A DNA stretch of 45,284 bases from Winogradskyella sp. (GTDB taxonomy: Bacteria > Bacteroidota > Bacteroidia > Flavobacteriales > Flavobacteriaceae). Positions 36,498 through 45,087 of the stretch are shown piece by piece. The position numbers and the translations under genes are program-made. The notes below the pieces were generated by a model. The model was given only the letters and a program-made list of their open reading frames with translations, was not told where the DNA came from and made no database searches. Positions within the stretch are counted from its first letter, which is position 1; each line of letters starts with the position of its first letter. The stretch spans positions 1 through 45,284 of the forward strand of contig NZ_JADGDZ010000021.1 in the NCBI RefSeq assembly GCF_016744625.1, given 5' to 3'.

Positions 36498-36556
36498 TCT
36501 CGACTGCGCTCGACCAGACATTAGTCTACTTTTTGTCTCCTCGAGCGCAGTCGAGA
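36498..36556. repeat. Perfect inverted repeat between preT and preA
   Basis: TCTCGACTGCGCTCGA (36498-36513) and TCGAGCGCAGTCGAGA (36541-36556) are exact reverse complements (16 bases) around a 27-base loop. It is far more GC-rich than its surroundings. From general knowledge, elements with this CTCGACTGCGCTCGA core are common in flavobacterial intergenic DNA. Confidence 0.85.
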
Positions 36557-36564
36557 GGTATATA

Positions 36565-37887
36565 TTATTTAGTTAACCAGTTATGAATTCCTTGTGCTGC
36601 CATTTTACCATCATAAGCTGCATTTACAACTTCTGCTCCACCATTAACTGCATCACCTCCTGCAAAATACTTTGGATTTGACGTTTGAAATTCATCATTG
36701 ATTTTTATTCTTGTTTTATTATCTATATCCAAATTATTTATTAGATCATACAAATGACCTTGCTTAGCCTGACCTGTTGCTTTAATAACCATATCACATC
36801 TTACAATGAAGGTGTTATTCATGTTAGTTTTTAGCTTTCCATCAACCATTTCTGTTTTAGCAAACCTCACACCTTCAACCTTACCATTTCCTGTAATAGC
36901 TATTGGTGTCACATTAAATAAACTATCGACTCCTGCGCTTATCGCCAAATCATATTCAAACCCGTATGCTCCCATTCGTTCTTTCGAGTTTCTATAAGCC
37001 AATACTGTTTTTCGAGCTCCCATTCTTGCCGCTTCTGATGCTGCATCCATAGCTGTGTTTCCACCACCAAGAACAACAACATTCTTTGGGACATTGACTT
37101 TGTATTGTTTCATGCGCAATTCTTCAATAAACTCAACAGCACCAACAACTCCTTCTTTATCTTCTCCATCTAAACCTAAATGTCTCGTTTTTCCTAAGCC
37201 AACTCCAATAAAAACGGCATCATAATTACTCTCAAGACTTTTTAGCTCTTCTTTTGAGTTGATAGCATTTTTATATTTAATATTGAAACCAAGCTGTTTT
37301 TGAAGATATTCAACTTCCTTCAAAACTTCTTCATTTGTGATTTTATATGGTGCAATACCATAAACTGTTAAACCTGAAGGCTTATCTTTTGCTTCGAATA
37401 TATCAACGTCATAACCCAAAGTTCTAGCTTCACAGGCACATGCAATTCCGGCTGGTCCTGCTCCAATTATTGCTATTTTTTTTCCGTTGGATTCACCAAC
37501 TTTAAAAATGACTTTTTCAGCATCCATTGTTTTATTAGTCGCATAATTTTGAAGTCTACCTATTTGAATTGGCTGTACATCTTGATGATTATACACGCAT
37601 GCTCCTTCGCACAAAACTCCTGTCGGACAAACAACTCCACAGGCATTTCCGAGCCAGTTAGAATCGAAAATAGTTTTAGATGCTCCTGTTATGTTATCGG
37701 TATGAATCTGCTTTATAAACAGCGGAATATCAATACTTGTAGGACATGCTTGTATACAAGGCGCATCATAACAGAACAAACATCGCGAAGCTTCGTAATA
37801 GGCTTCAGTATCATTCATTAAAGGTTTTTTCTGCTTGAAATTCTTATCGAATTCCGCTTTCGTTTTTGGTCTTTTATATTCTGCCAT
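36565..37887 (-). CDS. preT: NAD-dependent dihydropyrimidine dehydrogenase subunit PreT
   Basis: The 440-residue flavoprotein is the electron-entry subunit of the PreTA complex. It has an N-terminal [4Fe-4S] domain (CLFCYDAPCIQACPTSIDIP and CGVVCPTGVLCEGACV), a FAD site (AIIGAGPAGIACACEA, about 137-152) and an NAD(H) site (VVVLGGGNTAMDAASEAARMGA). The C-terminal FAGGDAVNGGAEVVNAAYDGK closes the FAD domain. It resembles the small subunit of glutamate synthase, but adjacency to preA settles the assignment. Length is slightly above that of E. coli PreT. Confidence 0.94.
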   Translation of the reverse strand: MAEYKRPKTKAEFDKNFKQKKPLMNDTEAYYEASRCLFCYDAPCIQACPTSIDIPLFIKQIHTDNITGASKTIFDSNWLGNACGVVCPTGVLCEGACVYNHQDVQPIQIGRLQNYATNKTMDAEKVIFKVGESNGKKIAIIGAGPAGIACACEARTLGYDVDIFEAKDKPSGLTVYGIAPYKITNEEVLKEVEYLQKQLGFNIKYKNAINSKEELKSLESNYDAVFIGVGLGKTRHLGLDGEDKEGVVGAVEFIEELRMKQYKVNVPKNVVVLGGGNTAMDAASEAARMGARKTVLAYRNSKERMGAYGFEYDLAISAGVDSLFNVTPIAITGNGKVEGVRFAKTEMVDGKLKTNMNNTFIVRCDMVIKATGQAKQGHLYDLINNLDIDNKTRIKINDEFQTSNPKYFAGGDAVNGGAEVVNAAYDGKMAAQGIHNWLTK

Positions 37888-37892
37888 TTGAG

Positions 37893-37965
37893 AGTTATGA
37901 GTTTAAAAGTTATGAGTTATGAGTTTCATTATTAAGGAAATTCTTAACTCTTAATTCATAATTAA
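37893..37965. repeat. AGTTATGAGTT-type short repeats between amidohydrolase and preT
   Basis: The gap contains three close copies of TTATGAGTT and, further on, AACTCTTAATTCATAATT, which partly complements them. Such runs suggest a decayed dispersed repeat. No promoter or terminator is clear here. Confidence 0.35.
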
Positions 37966-37969
37966 ATCC

Positions 37970-38836
37970 TTAGAGATCTGTTAACCTACCATAAGTTTCT
38001 GGTCGTCTATCTCTATAAAACTGCCAAGTAGAACGCACTTCTTCAATTAAATCTAAATCAAATTCTGCAACTAATAATTCGTCGTCATCACGAGACGCTT
38101 CAGAAAAAATTTGCCCACGTGGATCTACAAAATACGATTGTCCGTAAAACTTACCTAAATTCCATGGCTTCTCTTCGCCTACACGATTTATACAACCCAT
38201 GAAATAACCATTGGCTGCCGCATGTGCTGGCTGCTCTAATTTCCATAAGTACTCACTTAATCCTGCAACTGTTGCTGAAGGATTATAAACAATCTCAGCC
38301 CCATTTAAACCCAATGCTCTTGCTCCATCAGGAAAATGTCTATCATAACAAATGTAAACACCAACTTTAGCATACTTTGTTTGAAAAACTGGATAACCCA
38401 TATTTCCTGGTTTAAAGAAAAATTTCTCCCAAAATCCAGTTGTATGTGGAATATGATTTTTTCTATACTTTCCTAAATAGGTTCCATCGGCATCAATGAC
38501 TGCAGCTGTATTATACAATACACCAGGCGACTCCTTTTCATAAATAGGAACTATAATCACCATGTTATGTTTCTTAGCAAGAACTTGCATTTTTTCTGTA
38601 GTTGGTCCTGGAACTGACTCGGCAGACTCATACCATTTTTTATCTTGTCCTGGACAGAAATATGGCGTATTGAATATCTCTTGCAAACATAATATTTGAA
38701 CGCCTTGTCGTCCTGCTTCTTCTATATACGGAATATGTTTATCGTACATAGCATCCATAATTTCTTGAATCGTTCCTTCTCCTTCCGTCATTGGAAGACT
38801 CATTTGTATCAATCCTGATTTTACTTTTCTTGGCAT
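37970..38836 (-). CDS. Nitrilase-superfamily amidohydrolase, probable N-carbamoyl-beta-alanine amidohydrolase
   Basis: The 288-residue enzyme has the nitrilase Glu-Lys-Cys triad: Glu53 (CLQEIF), Lys126 (KYRKNHIP) and Cys163 (YICYDRHFPDGARALGL). Between hydA and preTA it would hydrolyse N-carbamoyl-beta-alanine (from uracil) or N-carbamoyl-3-aminoisobutyrate (from thymine) to the free amino acid, CO2 and NH3. The GANGYFMGCINRVGEEKPW-like region (AANGYFMGCINRVGEE) and C-terminal TWQFYRDRRPETYGRL are typical of beta-ureidopropionase. N-carbamoylputrescine amidase (AguB) is the nearest alternative, but the context argues for the pyrimidine role. Confidence 0.88.
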   Translation of the reverse strand: MPRKVKSGLIQMSLPMTEGEGTIQEIMDAMYDKHIPYIEEAGRQGVQILCLQEIFNTPYFCPGQDKKWYESAESVPGPTTEKMQVLAKKHNMVIIVPIYEKESPGVLYNTAAVIDADGTYLGKYRKNHIPHTTGFWEKFFFKPGNMGYPVFQTKYAKVGVYICYDRHFPDGARALGLNGAEIVYNPSATVAGLSEYLWKLEQPAHAAANGYFMGCINRVGEEKPWNLGKFYGQSYFVDPRGQIFSEASRDDDELLVAEFDLDLIEEVRSTWQFYRDRRPETYGRLTDL

Positions 38837-38881
38837 AATTTTACTGTTTATTTGTTGATGAGTTTAATCGTTTATCTGCTT

Positions 38882-38963
38882 GTGTCATTCAGAGCAAAGC
38901 GAAGAATCTCTAATTAATTATGAGATTCCTCGTCGTTCGTTCCTCTCTCTGTCGGAATGACAA
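38882..38963. repeat. Dispersed-type inverted repeat between hydA and the amidohydrolase
   Basis: The left arm GTGTCATTCAGAGCAAAGCG ending in AGAATCTC and the right arm GAGATTCCTCGTCG ending in GTCGGAATGACAA are imperfect reverse complements. TGTCATTC at the outer ends and GAATCTC at the inner ends match best. It belongs to the same style of element as 2942-3032. Confidence 0.6.
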
Positions 38964-38973
38964 ATTATTACAT

Positions 38974-40356
38974 TTATATTACAGTTTTTGATGTTTTTCC
39001 TCTTTTAATAAATTCTCCGTGTCCTGCTTTTAAAAGACAGTCTTCATTTTCTATAGCGACTTGTCCTCTTAAAATTACAGTTTCGGTTTTTCCTATAAGC
39101 TGATGTCCTTCATATCCTGAGTAATCACAATTCATATGATGTGTTTCTACAGAAATGGTATGTTCTTTTTTAGGATCGAAAATCACGATATCTGCATCGC
39201 TTCCTATTGCAATGGTTCCTTTTCTAGGATACATTCCGAAGATCTTTGCAGCATTAGTAGAACTTACTTCAACATATTTTGTGAGTGATATTTTTCCTTT
39301 ATTGACACCTTCAGAAAACAACAATTCCATACGGTGTTCAATTGCTGGATGTCCATTTGGTATTTTTGAAAAATCATCTTTGCCCATTTTCTTTTGTTCC
39401 CACATAAACGGACAATGATCTGTTCCAACTACTTGAACAAGCCCTTGATTAATTCCAGACCAAAGTGCTACCTGATCTTTCTTTTCTCTTAATGGTGGAC
39501 TCATTACCCATTTCGCTCCTTCAAAATCATTCTCATAAAGTGATGCATCCAGCACCAAATACTGCGTGCAGGTTTCTACAAATATTTTCTGATTGCGTTG
39601 TGTTGCCTTTCTAACGGCATTTAAAGCTCCTTCGCAAGTCATATGAACAATATAACCAGGACAATCTGTATAATGCAACATATCAGCAAAACGCGCTGAA
39701 GCCTCAGATTCGGTAACTTCAGGCTGTGATAAATAATGATATAGAGGCGACATATTTCCTAACGCTTTATTTTTAGCAATTAGCGAATCTATCACATCTC
39801 CATTAGTCGCATGAACAGTCACTAAACCTCCAGATTTTTTTACAACTTTCATGAGTTGGACCATTTGTCCATCATCAATCATTAATGCACCTTTATAAGC
39901 CATAAATGTTTTAAAAGACGAAATACCTTCCTCTTCAATCATCTGAACAACTTCTTTAGCCACATCATCATTAAAATCGGTCACAGCCATATGGTATGAA
40001 TAATCACCTATCGCTTTTTGAGATTTATCTTGCCATATTTTTAGTGCATTATGCAATGTGTCTCCTTGAGTTTGTAATATAAAATCGATAACCATTGTTG
40101 TTCCACCATGCAAAGCAGCTCTAGTTCCAGTTTCATAATCATCACTAGAATACGTTCCCATAAAAGGCATATCTAAATGCACATGAGGATCTATTCCCCC
40201 TGGAAACACTAATTTCCCAGTAGCATCGATCACTTTATCTGCTTGATAATTTAGGTCTTTTCCAATAGCAACTATTTTTTCGCCTTCAGTATATACATCA
40301 GCGATATAACTTTCTGAAGCCGTGACAACACGACCATTTTTAATTAGTATAGACAT
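38974..40356 (-). CDS. hydA: Dihydropyrimidinase
   Basis: The 460-residue zinc amidohydrolase opens dihydrouracil or dihydrothymine to the N-carbamoyl amino acid. Visible metal-site motifs are PHVHLDMPFMG with HxH, FKTFMAYKG with the Lys that is normally carboxylated, VTVHATNGD, HMTCEGAL and GTDHCPF with the catalytic Asp. GGTTMVIDFI and the C-terminal GSDADIVIFDPKKE are further family marks. Length matches bacterial dihydropyrimidinases/hydantoinases. Only one base separates it from the transporter gene upstream, so it is co-transcribed with it. Confidence 0.95.
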   Translation of the reverse strand: MSILIKNGRVVTASESYIADVYTEGEKIVAIGKDLNYQADKVIDATGKLVFPGGIDPHVHLDMPFMGTYSSDDYETGTRAALHGGTTMVIDFILQTQGDTLHNALKIWQDKSQKAIGDYSYHMAVTDFNDDVAKEVVQMIEEEGISSFKTFMAYKGALMIDDGQMVQLMKVVKKSGGLVTVHATNGDVIDSLIAKNKALGNMSPLYHYLSQPEVTESEASARFADMLHYTDCPGYIVHMTCEGALNAVRKATQRNQKIFVETCTQYLVLDASLYENDFEGAKWVMSPPLREKKDQVALWSGINQGLVQVVGTDHCPFMWEQKKMGKDDFSKIPNGHPAIEHRMELLFSEGVNKGKISLTKYVEVSSTNAAKIFGMYPRKGTIAIGSDADIVIFDPKKEHTISVETHHMNCDYSGYEGHQLIGKTETVILRGQVAIENEDCLLKAGHGEFIKRGKTSKTVI

Positions 40357-40357
40357 T

Positions 40358-42019
40358 TTACTTTTTCTTCATTAATAAATAATACAACACAAACGAAATA
40401 ATAAATCCTGTAAACCAAGATAAGGAATACAAGAAGCTTAAGACTGGCACCCAATACCCAATTAAAGCTGCAATAACACCAATAAATAGTGCAATCATTG
40501 CTGCTTTGTTGAATCCTGTTTTGTTATATGAGTAAATACCATCCTCTTTATAAAGTTCGGCTAATTCTAGTTTCTTATTTCTAACTAAATAATAATCGGC
40601 TATTAAAATTCCGAGCACTGGACCTAATAAACCACTTACAAAAATCAGAAACCCTGAAATTTCGTTTAACAGCCACCAAGGCATAATTAAGATACCTATA
40701 ATTCCTGTAATAGTTCCTCCCTTTTTAAAACTGATTTTTTTAGGCCATAAATTTGAAAACGCATTTGATGGCGCAATGACATTAGCTGCAATATTAGTAC
40801 TCAGCGTCGCAATAATCATAAATATTTGAGCTACAATAACTACGACAGGGTTTTTAAATTTAGCAATTAATGACACTGGATCCCATGGAGCATCATCTGC
40901 AATCAATATATCTTTAAAGTTAATAATCGCTGCACATGTTACAAATATGCCAACAAAAGAATACAACATCATTGTGGCTGGTAATCCAATAAATTGACCA
41001 GCGATTTGGTCTTTTTGAGTGGCAGCATAGCGCGTAATATCTGCAATGCTAATGGACATCGTTGCCCAAAAGCCAACCATAGCTGTTAACCATAATAAAT
41101 AGCTCCATAGTTTACTTTCTGAATTCCCATCCGTATTTATAAGGCTTGCACTTACAATGCTTGACTCGACATCTTTATTCCTGAATTGTACTTGCACATT
41201 TTCAGTGTTTTCAATTTGAATTGGTTCTGATGTAAAAGAAGTCCAATTTGTACCTTCATCAGAAACAATATTATATTCGGTAGCTTTTAGTTGACCTTCT
41301 TTGCTTTTTAAAACATTAAGATTGAGATAAAATTTATCATCCTTTTCTGTAATTGTAGCAGCCGTTTTTTCAAGCTGAACACTTTGATCTAATACAACCG
41401 AAAAACCTTCCGCTTTAGCATAACTCCAATAAATAAGAGCAATACCCATAATAACAAGAATAGGTGCTGAATAGGTTTCGAGCCATTTAATGCTTTCTGT
41501 GCCTTTCCAAATAAAATACATATTAATGAACCAGAAAATTCCGAAGCTCACAAATTTCCCAATTGAAAGTCCTAATTCTCCTGTAGAGCCAGTAATTGCA
41601 TTAAAAATGGCATAAATAGCCAAACCCCCAATCCAAGTTTGCACTCCAAACCAACCACAAGCAATAATACCTCTAGTGACTGAAGCTAAATGCACACCTT
41701 TTGTTCCAAATGCTGCACGACCAATAACGGGAAATGGAATACCATATTTAACACCTGCATGACCATTAAGCACCATAGGAATGGTAATAATTAAATTAGC
41801 AAGCCCAATAATAATGAGTGCTTCATACCAATTCAATCCTGTTTTAATCATGTATGAAGCCAAGAGATACGTAGGAATACAAACTGCCATACCAACCCAA
41901 ATCGCTGCTAAATGCCACTTACTCCATGTCCTTTGACTTGAAGGTACAGGCGCTAAATCCTCACTATATAAAGGTGAAGCGGAAACGTCTTCTTGTAATT
42001 CTACAATATCTTTATTCAT
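40358..42019 (-). CDS. NCS1-family nucleobase transporter with an extra domain
   Basis: The 553-residue membrane protein is an NCS1 (LeuT-fold) carrier for cytosine, uracil, allantoin or similar. TM3 has GWFGVQTWIGG and TM8 has STNIAANVIAPSN, corresponding to the substrate-site Trp and Asn regions of Mhp1. Its neighbours make uracil or thymine the likely substrate. Unusually, between TM5 (ends about 200) and TM6 (starts about 304) lies a ~100-residue hydrophilic insert, about residues 203-302, with a beta-strand pattern (TEYNIVSDEGTNWTSF...VQVQFRNKDVESSIVSASL). By topology this insert would be periplasmic. The bacterial family is usually about 450-500 residues. Confidence 0.9.
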   Translation of the reverse strand: MNKDIVELQEDVSASPLYSEDLAPVPSSQRTWSKWHLAAIWVGMAVCIPTYLLASYMIKTGLNWYEALIIIGLANLIITIPMVLNGHAGVKYGIPFPVIGRAAFGTKGVHLASVTRGIIACGWFGVQTWIGGLAIYAIFNAITGSTGELGLSIGKFVSFGIFWFINMYFIWKGTESIKWLETYSAPILVIMGIALIYWSYAKAEGFSVVLDQSVQLEKTAATITEKDDKFYLNLNVLKSKEGQLKATEYNIVSDEGTNWTSFTSEPIQIENTENVQVQFRNKDVESSIVSASLINTDGNSESKLWSYLLWLTAMVGFWATMSISIADITRYAATQKDQIAGQFIGLPATMMLYSFVGIFVTCAAIINFKDILIADDAPWDPVSLIAKFKNPVVVIVAQIFMIIATLSTNIAANVIAPSNAFSNLWPKKISFKKGGTITGIIGILIMPWWLLNEISGFLIFVSGLLGPVLGILIADYYLVRNKKLELAELYKEDGIYSYNKTGFNKAAMIALFIGVIAALIGYWVPVLSFLYSLSWFTGFIISFVLYYLLMKKK

Positions 42020-42022
42020 ATA

Positions 42023-43357
42023 TTAATTACAGTATTCATCAGCAATAGCAATAGCTTGTGAAACGATTTTTAAGCCTTCGTCAACTTCTTCTTTAGTCAC
42101 ATTTAAAGGAGGTGCAATAAAAATCCAATTCCACCTTACAAAAGTAAACATACCTAATTCTCTAATTTTAGCAGCCATTCTTCCTGTAGCCTCCATTTCA
42201 TGAGGTTTTGCATTCCAAGGCACTGTTGGTTCTTTTGTTTCTCTATTTTTTACAAGCTCAATACATCCTAGCAACCCTGTGTTTCTAAAGTCACCAATAG
42301 AAGGATGCTTTGCTTTTAATTTTTCTACTTCAGCTTCAATATATAATCCCATTTCTGCTGCGCGTTCTACTAAATTCTCGTCTTGAATAATACGAACGTT
42401 TTCTAAAGCTGCTGCACATAAGGTTGGATGTGCTGAATATGTTAACCCAATAACCATTGGATTATCATTAAAATGCTCTGCTATTTTATCAGTTACCACA
42501 ACTCCACCAAGTGGTAAGTAACCAGAGGTTAGCCCTTTAGCTAAACACATAATATCTGGTGTTACATCATGATGATCTATACCAAACATTTTCCCTGTGC
42601 GCCCAAAACCACTCATTACCTCATCATCAATCATCATAATTCCGTATTTGTCGCATAGTTCTCGCACACGCTTTAAATACATTGGAGGATATTTTAAACA
42701 TCCTGAAGAACCAGATTCTCCTTCAAACAAAATAGCGGCAACACTATCGGGATTTTCAAATTGAACAACACGTTCTAAATGTGCTAAGGCACGTTCACCA
42801 CATTCTTTTATAGATGATGAATTCCATGGACAGCGATATGCATAAGGATTTTCTACATGAACCACATTTGGCATCGCTTGGCTATCTACTGGAAACCGTC
42901 GAGGATCACCTCCTGCTGTCATAGCGCCATAAGTTGCGCCATGATATGCTCTATAATGAGTAATAATTTTATGACGGCCTGTATACATTCTTGACAACTT
43001 AATAGCGTTCTCAATGGCCTCTGCTCCACCTAAAGTAAAAAATGTTTTGGATAGGTTTCCAGGTGTGATTTCTGCAATCTTCTTTCCTAATTTTCCACGA
43101 ACATCAGTTGCCATTCCAGGATATACATAACTGACTTCTTGCATTTGCTTTGCAACCGCATCAGTAATCCGTTGATCACCATGACCAATATTTACATTCA
43201 TGAGTTGAGAAGAAAAATCTAAGTATTTTTTCCCATCTCTATCATAAATATATGAACCTTTAGCATATGATGCGTTTATTGGATTAAGACCACCTTGTTT
43301 TGCCCAAGAGAATAGCGTATAGTCTAAATTATCTTTTACAATTTGTTGATTATTCAT
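42023..43357 (-). CDS. Class III (omega) aminotransferase, probable beta-alanine aminotransferase
   Basis: The 444-residue PLP enzyme has GGAEAIENAIKLSRMYTGRHKII (cofactor phosphate site), DDEVMSGFGRTG with Asp244 that holds the pyridine nitrogen, and CLAKGLTSGYLPLG with the Schiff-base Lys274. In this cluster it should convert beta-alanine and 3-aminoisobutyrate to malonate and methylmalonate semialdehyde with pyruvate or 2-oxoglutarate as acceptor. Other omega-aminotransferases (taurine, GABA) share the fold, so the substrate is inferred from context. It is separated from the transporter gene by three bases and from mmsA by 54 bases. Confidence 0.9.
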   Translation of the reverse strand: MNNQQIVKDNLDYTLFSWAKQGGLNPINASYAKGSYIYDRDGKKYLDFSSQLMNVNIGHGDQRITDAVAKQMQEVSYVYPGMATDVRGKLGKKIAEITPGNLSKTFFTLGGAEAIENAIKLSRMYTGRHKIITHYRAYHGATYGAMTAGGDPRRFPVDSQAMPNVVHVENPYAYRCPWNSSSIKECGERALAHLERVVQFENPDSVAAILFEGESGSSGCLKYPPMYLKRVRELCDKYGIMMIDDEVMSGFGRTGKMFGIDHHDVTPDIMCLAKGLTSGYLPLGGVVVTDKIAEHFNDNPMVIGLTYSAHPTLCAAALENVRIIQDENLVERAAEMGLYIEAEVEKLKAKHPSIGDFRNTGLLGCIELVKNRETKEPTVPWNAKPHEMEATGRMAAKIRELGMFTFVRWNWIFIAPPLNVTKEEVDEGLKIVSQAIAIADEYCN

Positions 43358-43411
43358 TGAATATAAAATATTGATTTTTAATTAGTTAAATCACCTTACC
43401 TAACTATTTAA

Positions 43412-44878
43412 TTAACTCATCCAATTGGTCTGTGCTTCAGGATTCCACTTGGCAGTAGTCTTCTTGTTTTGAGTCCAAAACTCTATAGAACTACGACCTG
43501 TAATATCACCAACACCAAATTTTGATTCGTTCCAACCTCCAAATGAAAAAGGTTCTCTAGGTACAGGAACTCCGATATTAACTCCAATCATTCCGGCACT
43601 TGCACGTTCCATTACTTGTTTGGCCAAGCCTCCACTTTGCGTGAATACTGCAGCTGCATTTCCATAGTTTGAACCATTTTCAATTTCAATGGCTTCATCT
43701 AAATCTTTAGCACGAATAATAGAAATAACTGGTCCGAAAATTTCTTCTCTAGCAACAGACATATCTGTAGTAACATGATCTATAATTGTTGGCCCAACAT
43801 AATAACCGCCTTCCTTACCAGGAACAGTTGTGTTTCTGCCATCTAATAAAATCTTCGCCCCATTTCTTTCAGCTTCATCAATATACCTTTCAATTCGTTC
43901 TTTAGATTCAGCAGTAATAACAGAACCCAAATTATCTCCAGGAACAATAGCCTTAGCATCTTCAACCATACGATCTATAATGTGTTGTACTTTATCCACA
44001 CCCACCATTACTGATGCTGCCATACAACGTTGACCAGCACAACCAGCCATAGAAGCAACAACATTAGATGCTGTCATTTCTAAGTTAGCATCTGGTAAAA
44101 CAATTAAATGATTTTTTGCACCACCTAATGCGACACATCGCTTTAAATTAGACGTTGCTCTTTTATATACAATCTTCGCTACTTTAGTAGAGCCTACAAA
44201 TGATACGGCTTCAATATTTGGATGATCACAAATGGCTTCTACTACTTCTTTGCCACCATTAACAATATTAAAAACTCCATTAGGGAGACCAGCCTCTTTT
44301 AGCAACTCAGCCATCCGAACTGTACTGAGTGGCACCAATTCTGAAGGTTTCATTACCATAGTATTTCCAAGCACTAAAGCATTAGGCAACGTCCAATGTG
44401 GTACCATGTTTGGAAAATTAAAAGGTGTTATTGAAGCAACTACACCAAGAGGTTTTCGTTCTATTCTACATTCTACACCTTTACTTACTTCTTGGACCTC
44501 ATTAACTACTATTTGAGGCATTGATACAGCAAACTCACAAAGCTCCATACTCTTCTCGACTTCTGCTTTTGCTTCACCGTAGGTCTTACCATTTTCTAAC
44601 TGCACTAATTTAGTGAGTTCATCCATGTTTTTTTCTAAAAGGTTTCGATACCTAAAGAATATTTGAACACGTTCTTTAAAGGTCATTCCTGACCATTGCG
44701 GAAATGCTTTTTTTGCGGCTTGTACAGCAGCATCTACATCTTGAGTTGTAGATAATGGAATAGAAGAAATTTTACTACCATCTAAAGGACTTAAAACATC
44801 CATAGAATTTTGACCATTTCTTTCAAATTTACCGTCTATATAATTTTTTACTTCGGAAAGTGTTTCGCTTACATTCAT
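43412..44878 (-). CDS. mmsA: CoA-acylating (methyl)malonate-semialdehyde dehydrogenase
   Basis: The 488-residue aldehyde dehydrogenase oxidises malonate semialdehyde to acetyl-CoA and methylmalonate semialdehyde to propionyl-CoA, with CO2 release and NAD+. Diagnostic stretches are TPFNFPNMVPHWTLPNAL, FVGSTKVAKIVY, GGAKNHLIVLPDAN and the catalytic Cys285 in AGCAGQRCMAAS. The HW-x-LP after FPNM and the SKFGVGDITGRSSIEFWT ending are typical of MmsA/IolA rather than ordinary ALDH. It is the first gene of the pyrimidine cluster and has the best -7 box of the region upstream (44978-44985). Confidence 0.94.
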   Translation of the reverse strand: MNVSETLSEVKNYIDGKFERNGQNSMDVLSPLDGSKISSIPLSTTQDVDAAVQAAKKAFPQWSGMTFKERVQIFFRYRNLLEKNMDELTKLVQLENGKTYGEAKAEVEKSMELCEFAVSMPQIVVNEVQEVSKGVECRIERKPLGVVASITPFNFPNMVPHWTLPNALVLGNTMVMKPSELVPLSTVRMAELLKEAGLPNGVFNIVNGGKEVVEAICDHPNIEAVSFVGSTKVAKIVYKRATSNLKRCVALGGAKNHLIVLPDANLEMTASNVVASMAGCAGQRCMAASVMVGVDKVQHIIDRMVEDAKAIVPGDNLGSVITAESKERIERYIDEAERNGAKILLDGRNTTVPGKEGGYYVGPTIIDHVTTDMSVAREEIFGPVISIIRAKDLDEAIEIENGSNYGNAAAVFTQSGGLAKQVMERASAGMIGVNIGVPVPREPFSFGGWNESKFGVGDITGRSSIEFWTQNKKTTAKWNPEAQTNWMS

Positions 44879-44977
44879 AATCAGCTTATCAGATTAATTT
44901 TATTAATATTTGAACAAAAAATAAGAATGCTATAGAAATTTTGCGTTTTTATTAACAATTTCTAATCACACTCTACC

Positions 44978-44985
44978 CAAATATA
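44978..44985 (-). promoter_or_regulatory. Candidate -7 promoter box of the pyrimidine cluster
   Basis: On the minus strand TATATTTG, a perfect TAnnTTTG match, lies 99 bases upstream of the mmsA ATG. No TTTG was found at the right distance, and the leader would be long, so other promoters closer to the gene are possible. Confidence 0.4.
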
Positions 44986-45087
44986 TGAAATTAATATTTG
45001 TTTTAGATAAACTATATAGAGTATTCATTTTATAATCATCAAGTTTAGATTAATTATATAAATGATATTTTTACTAAAAATTTAAAC

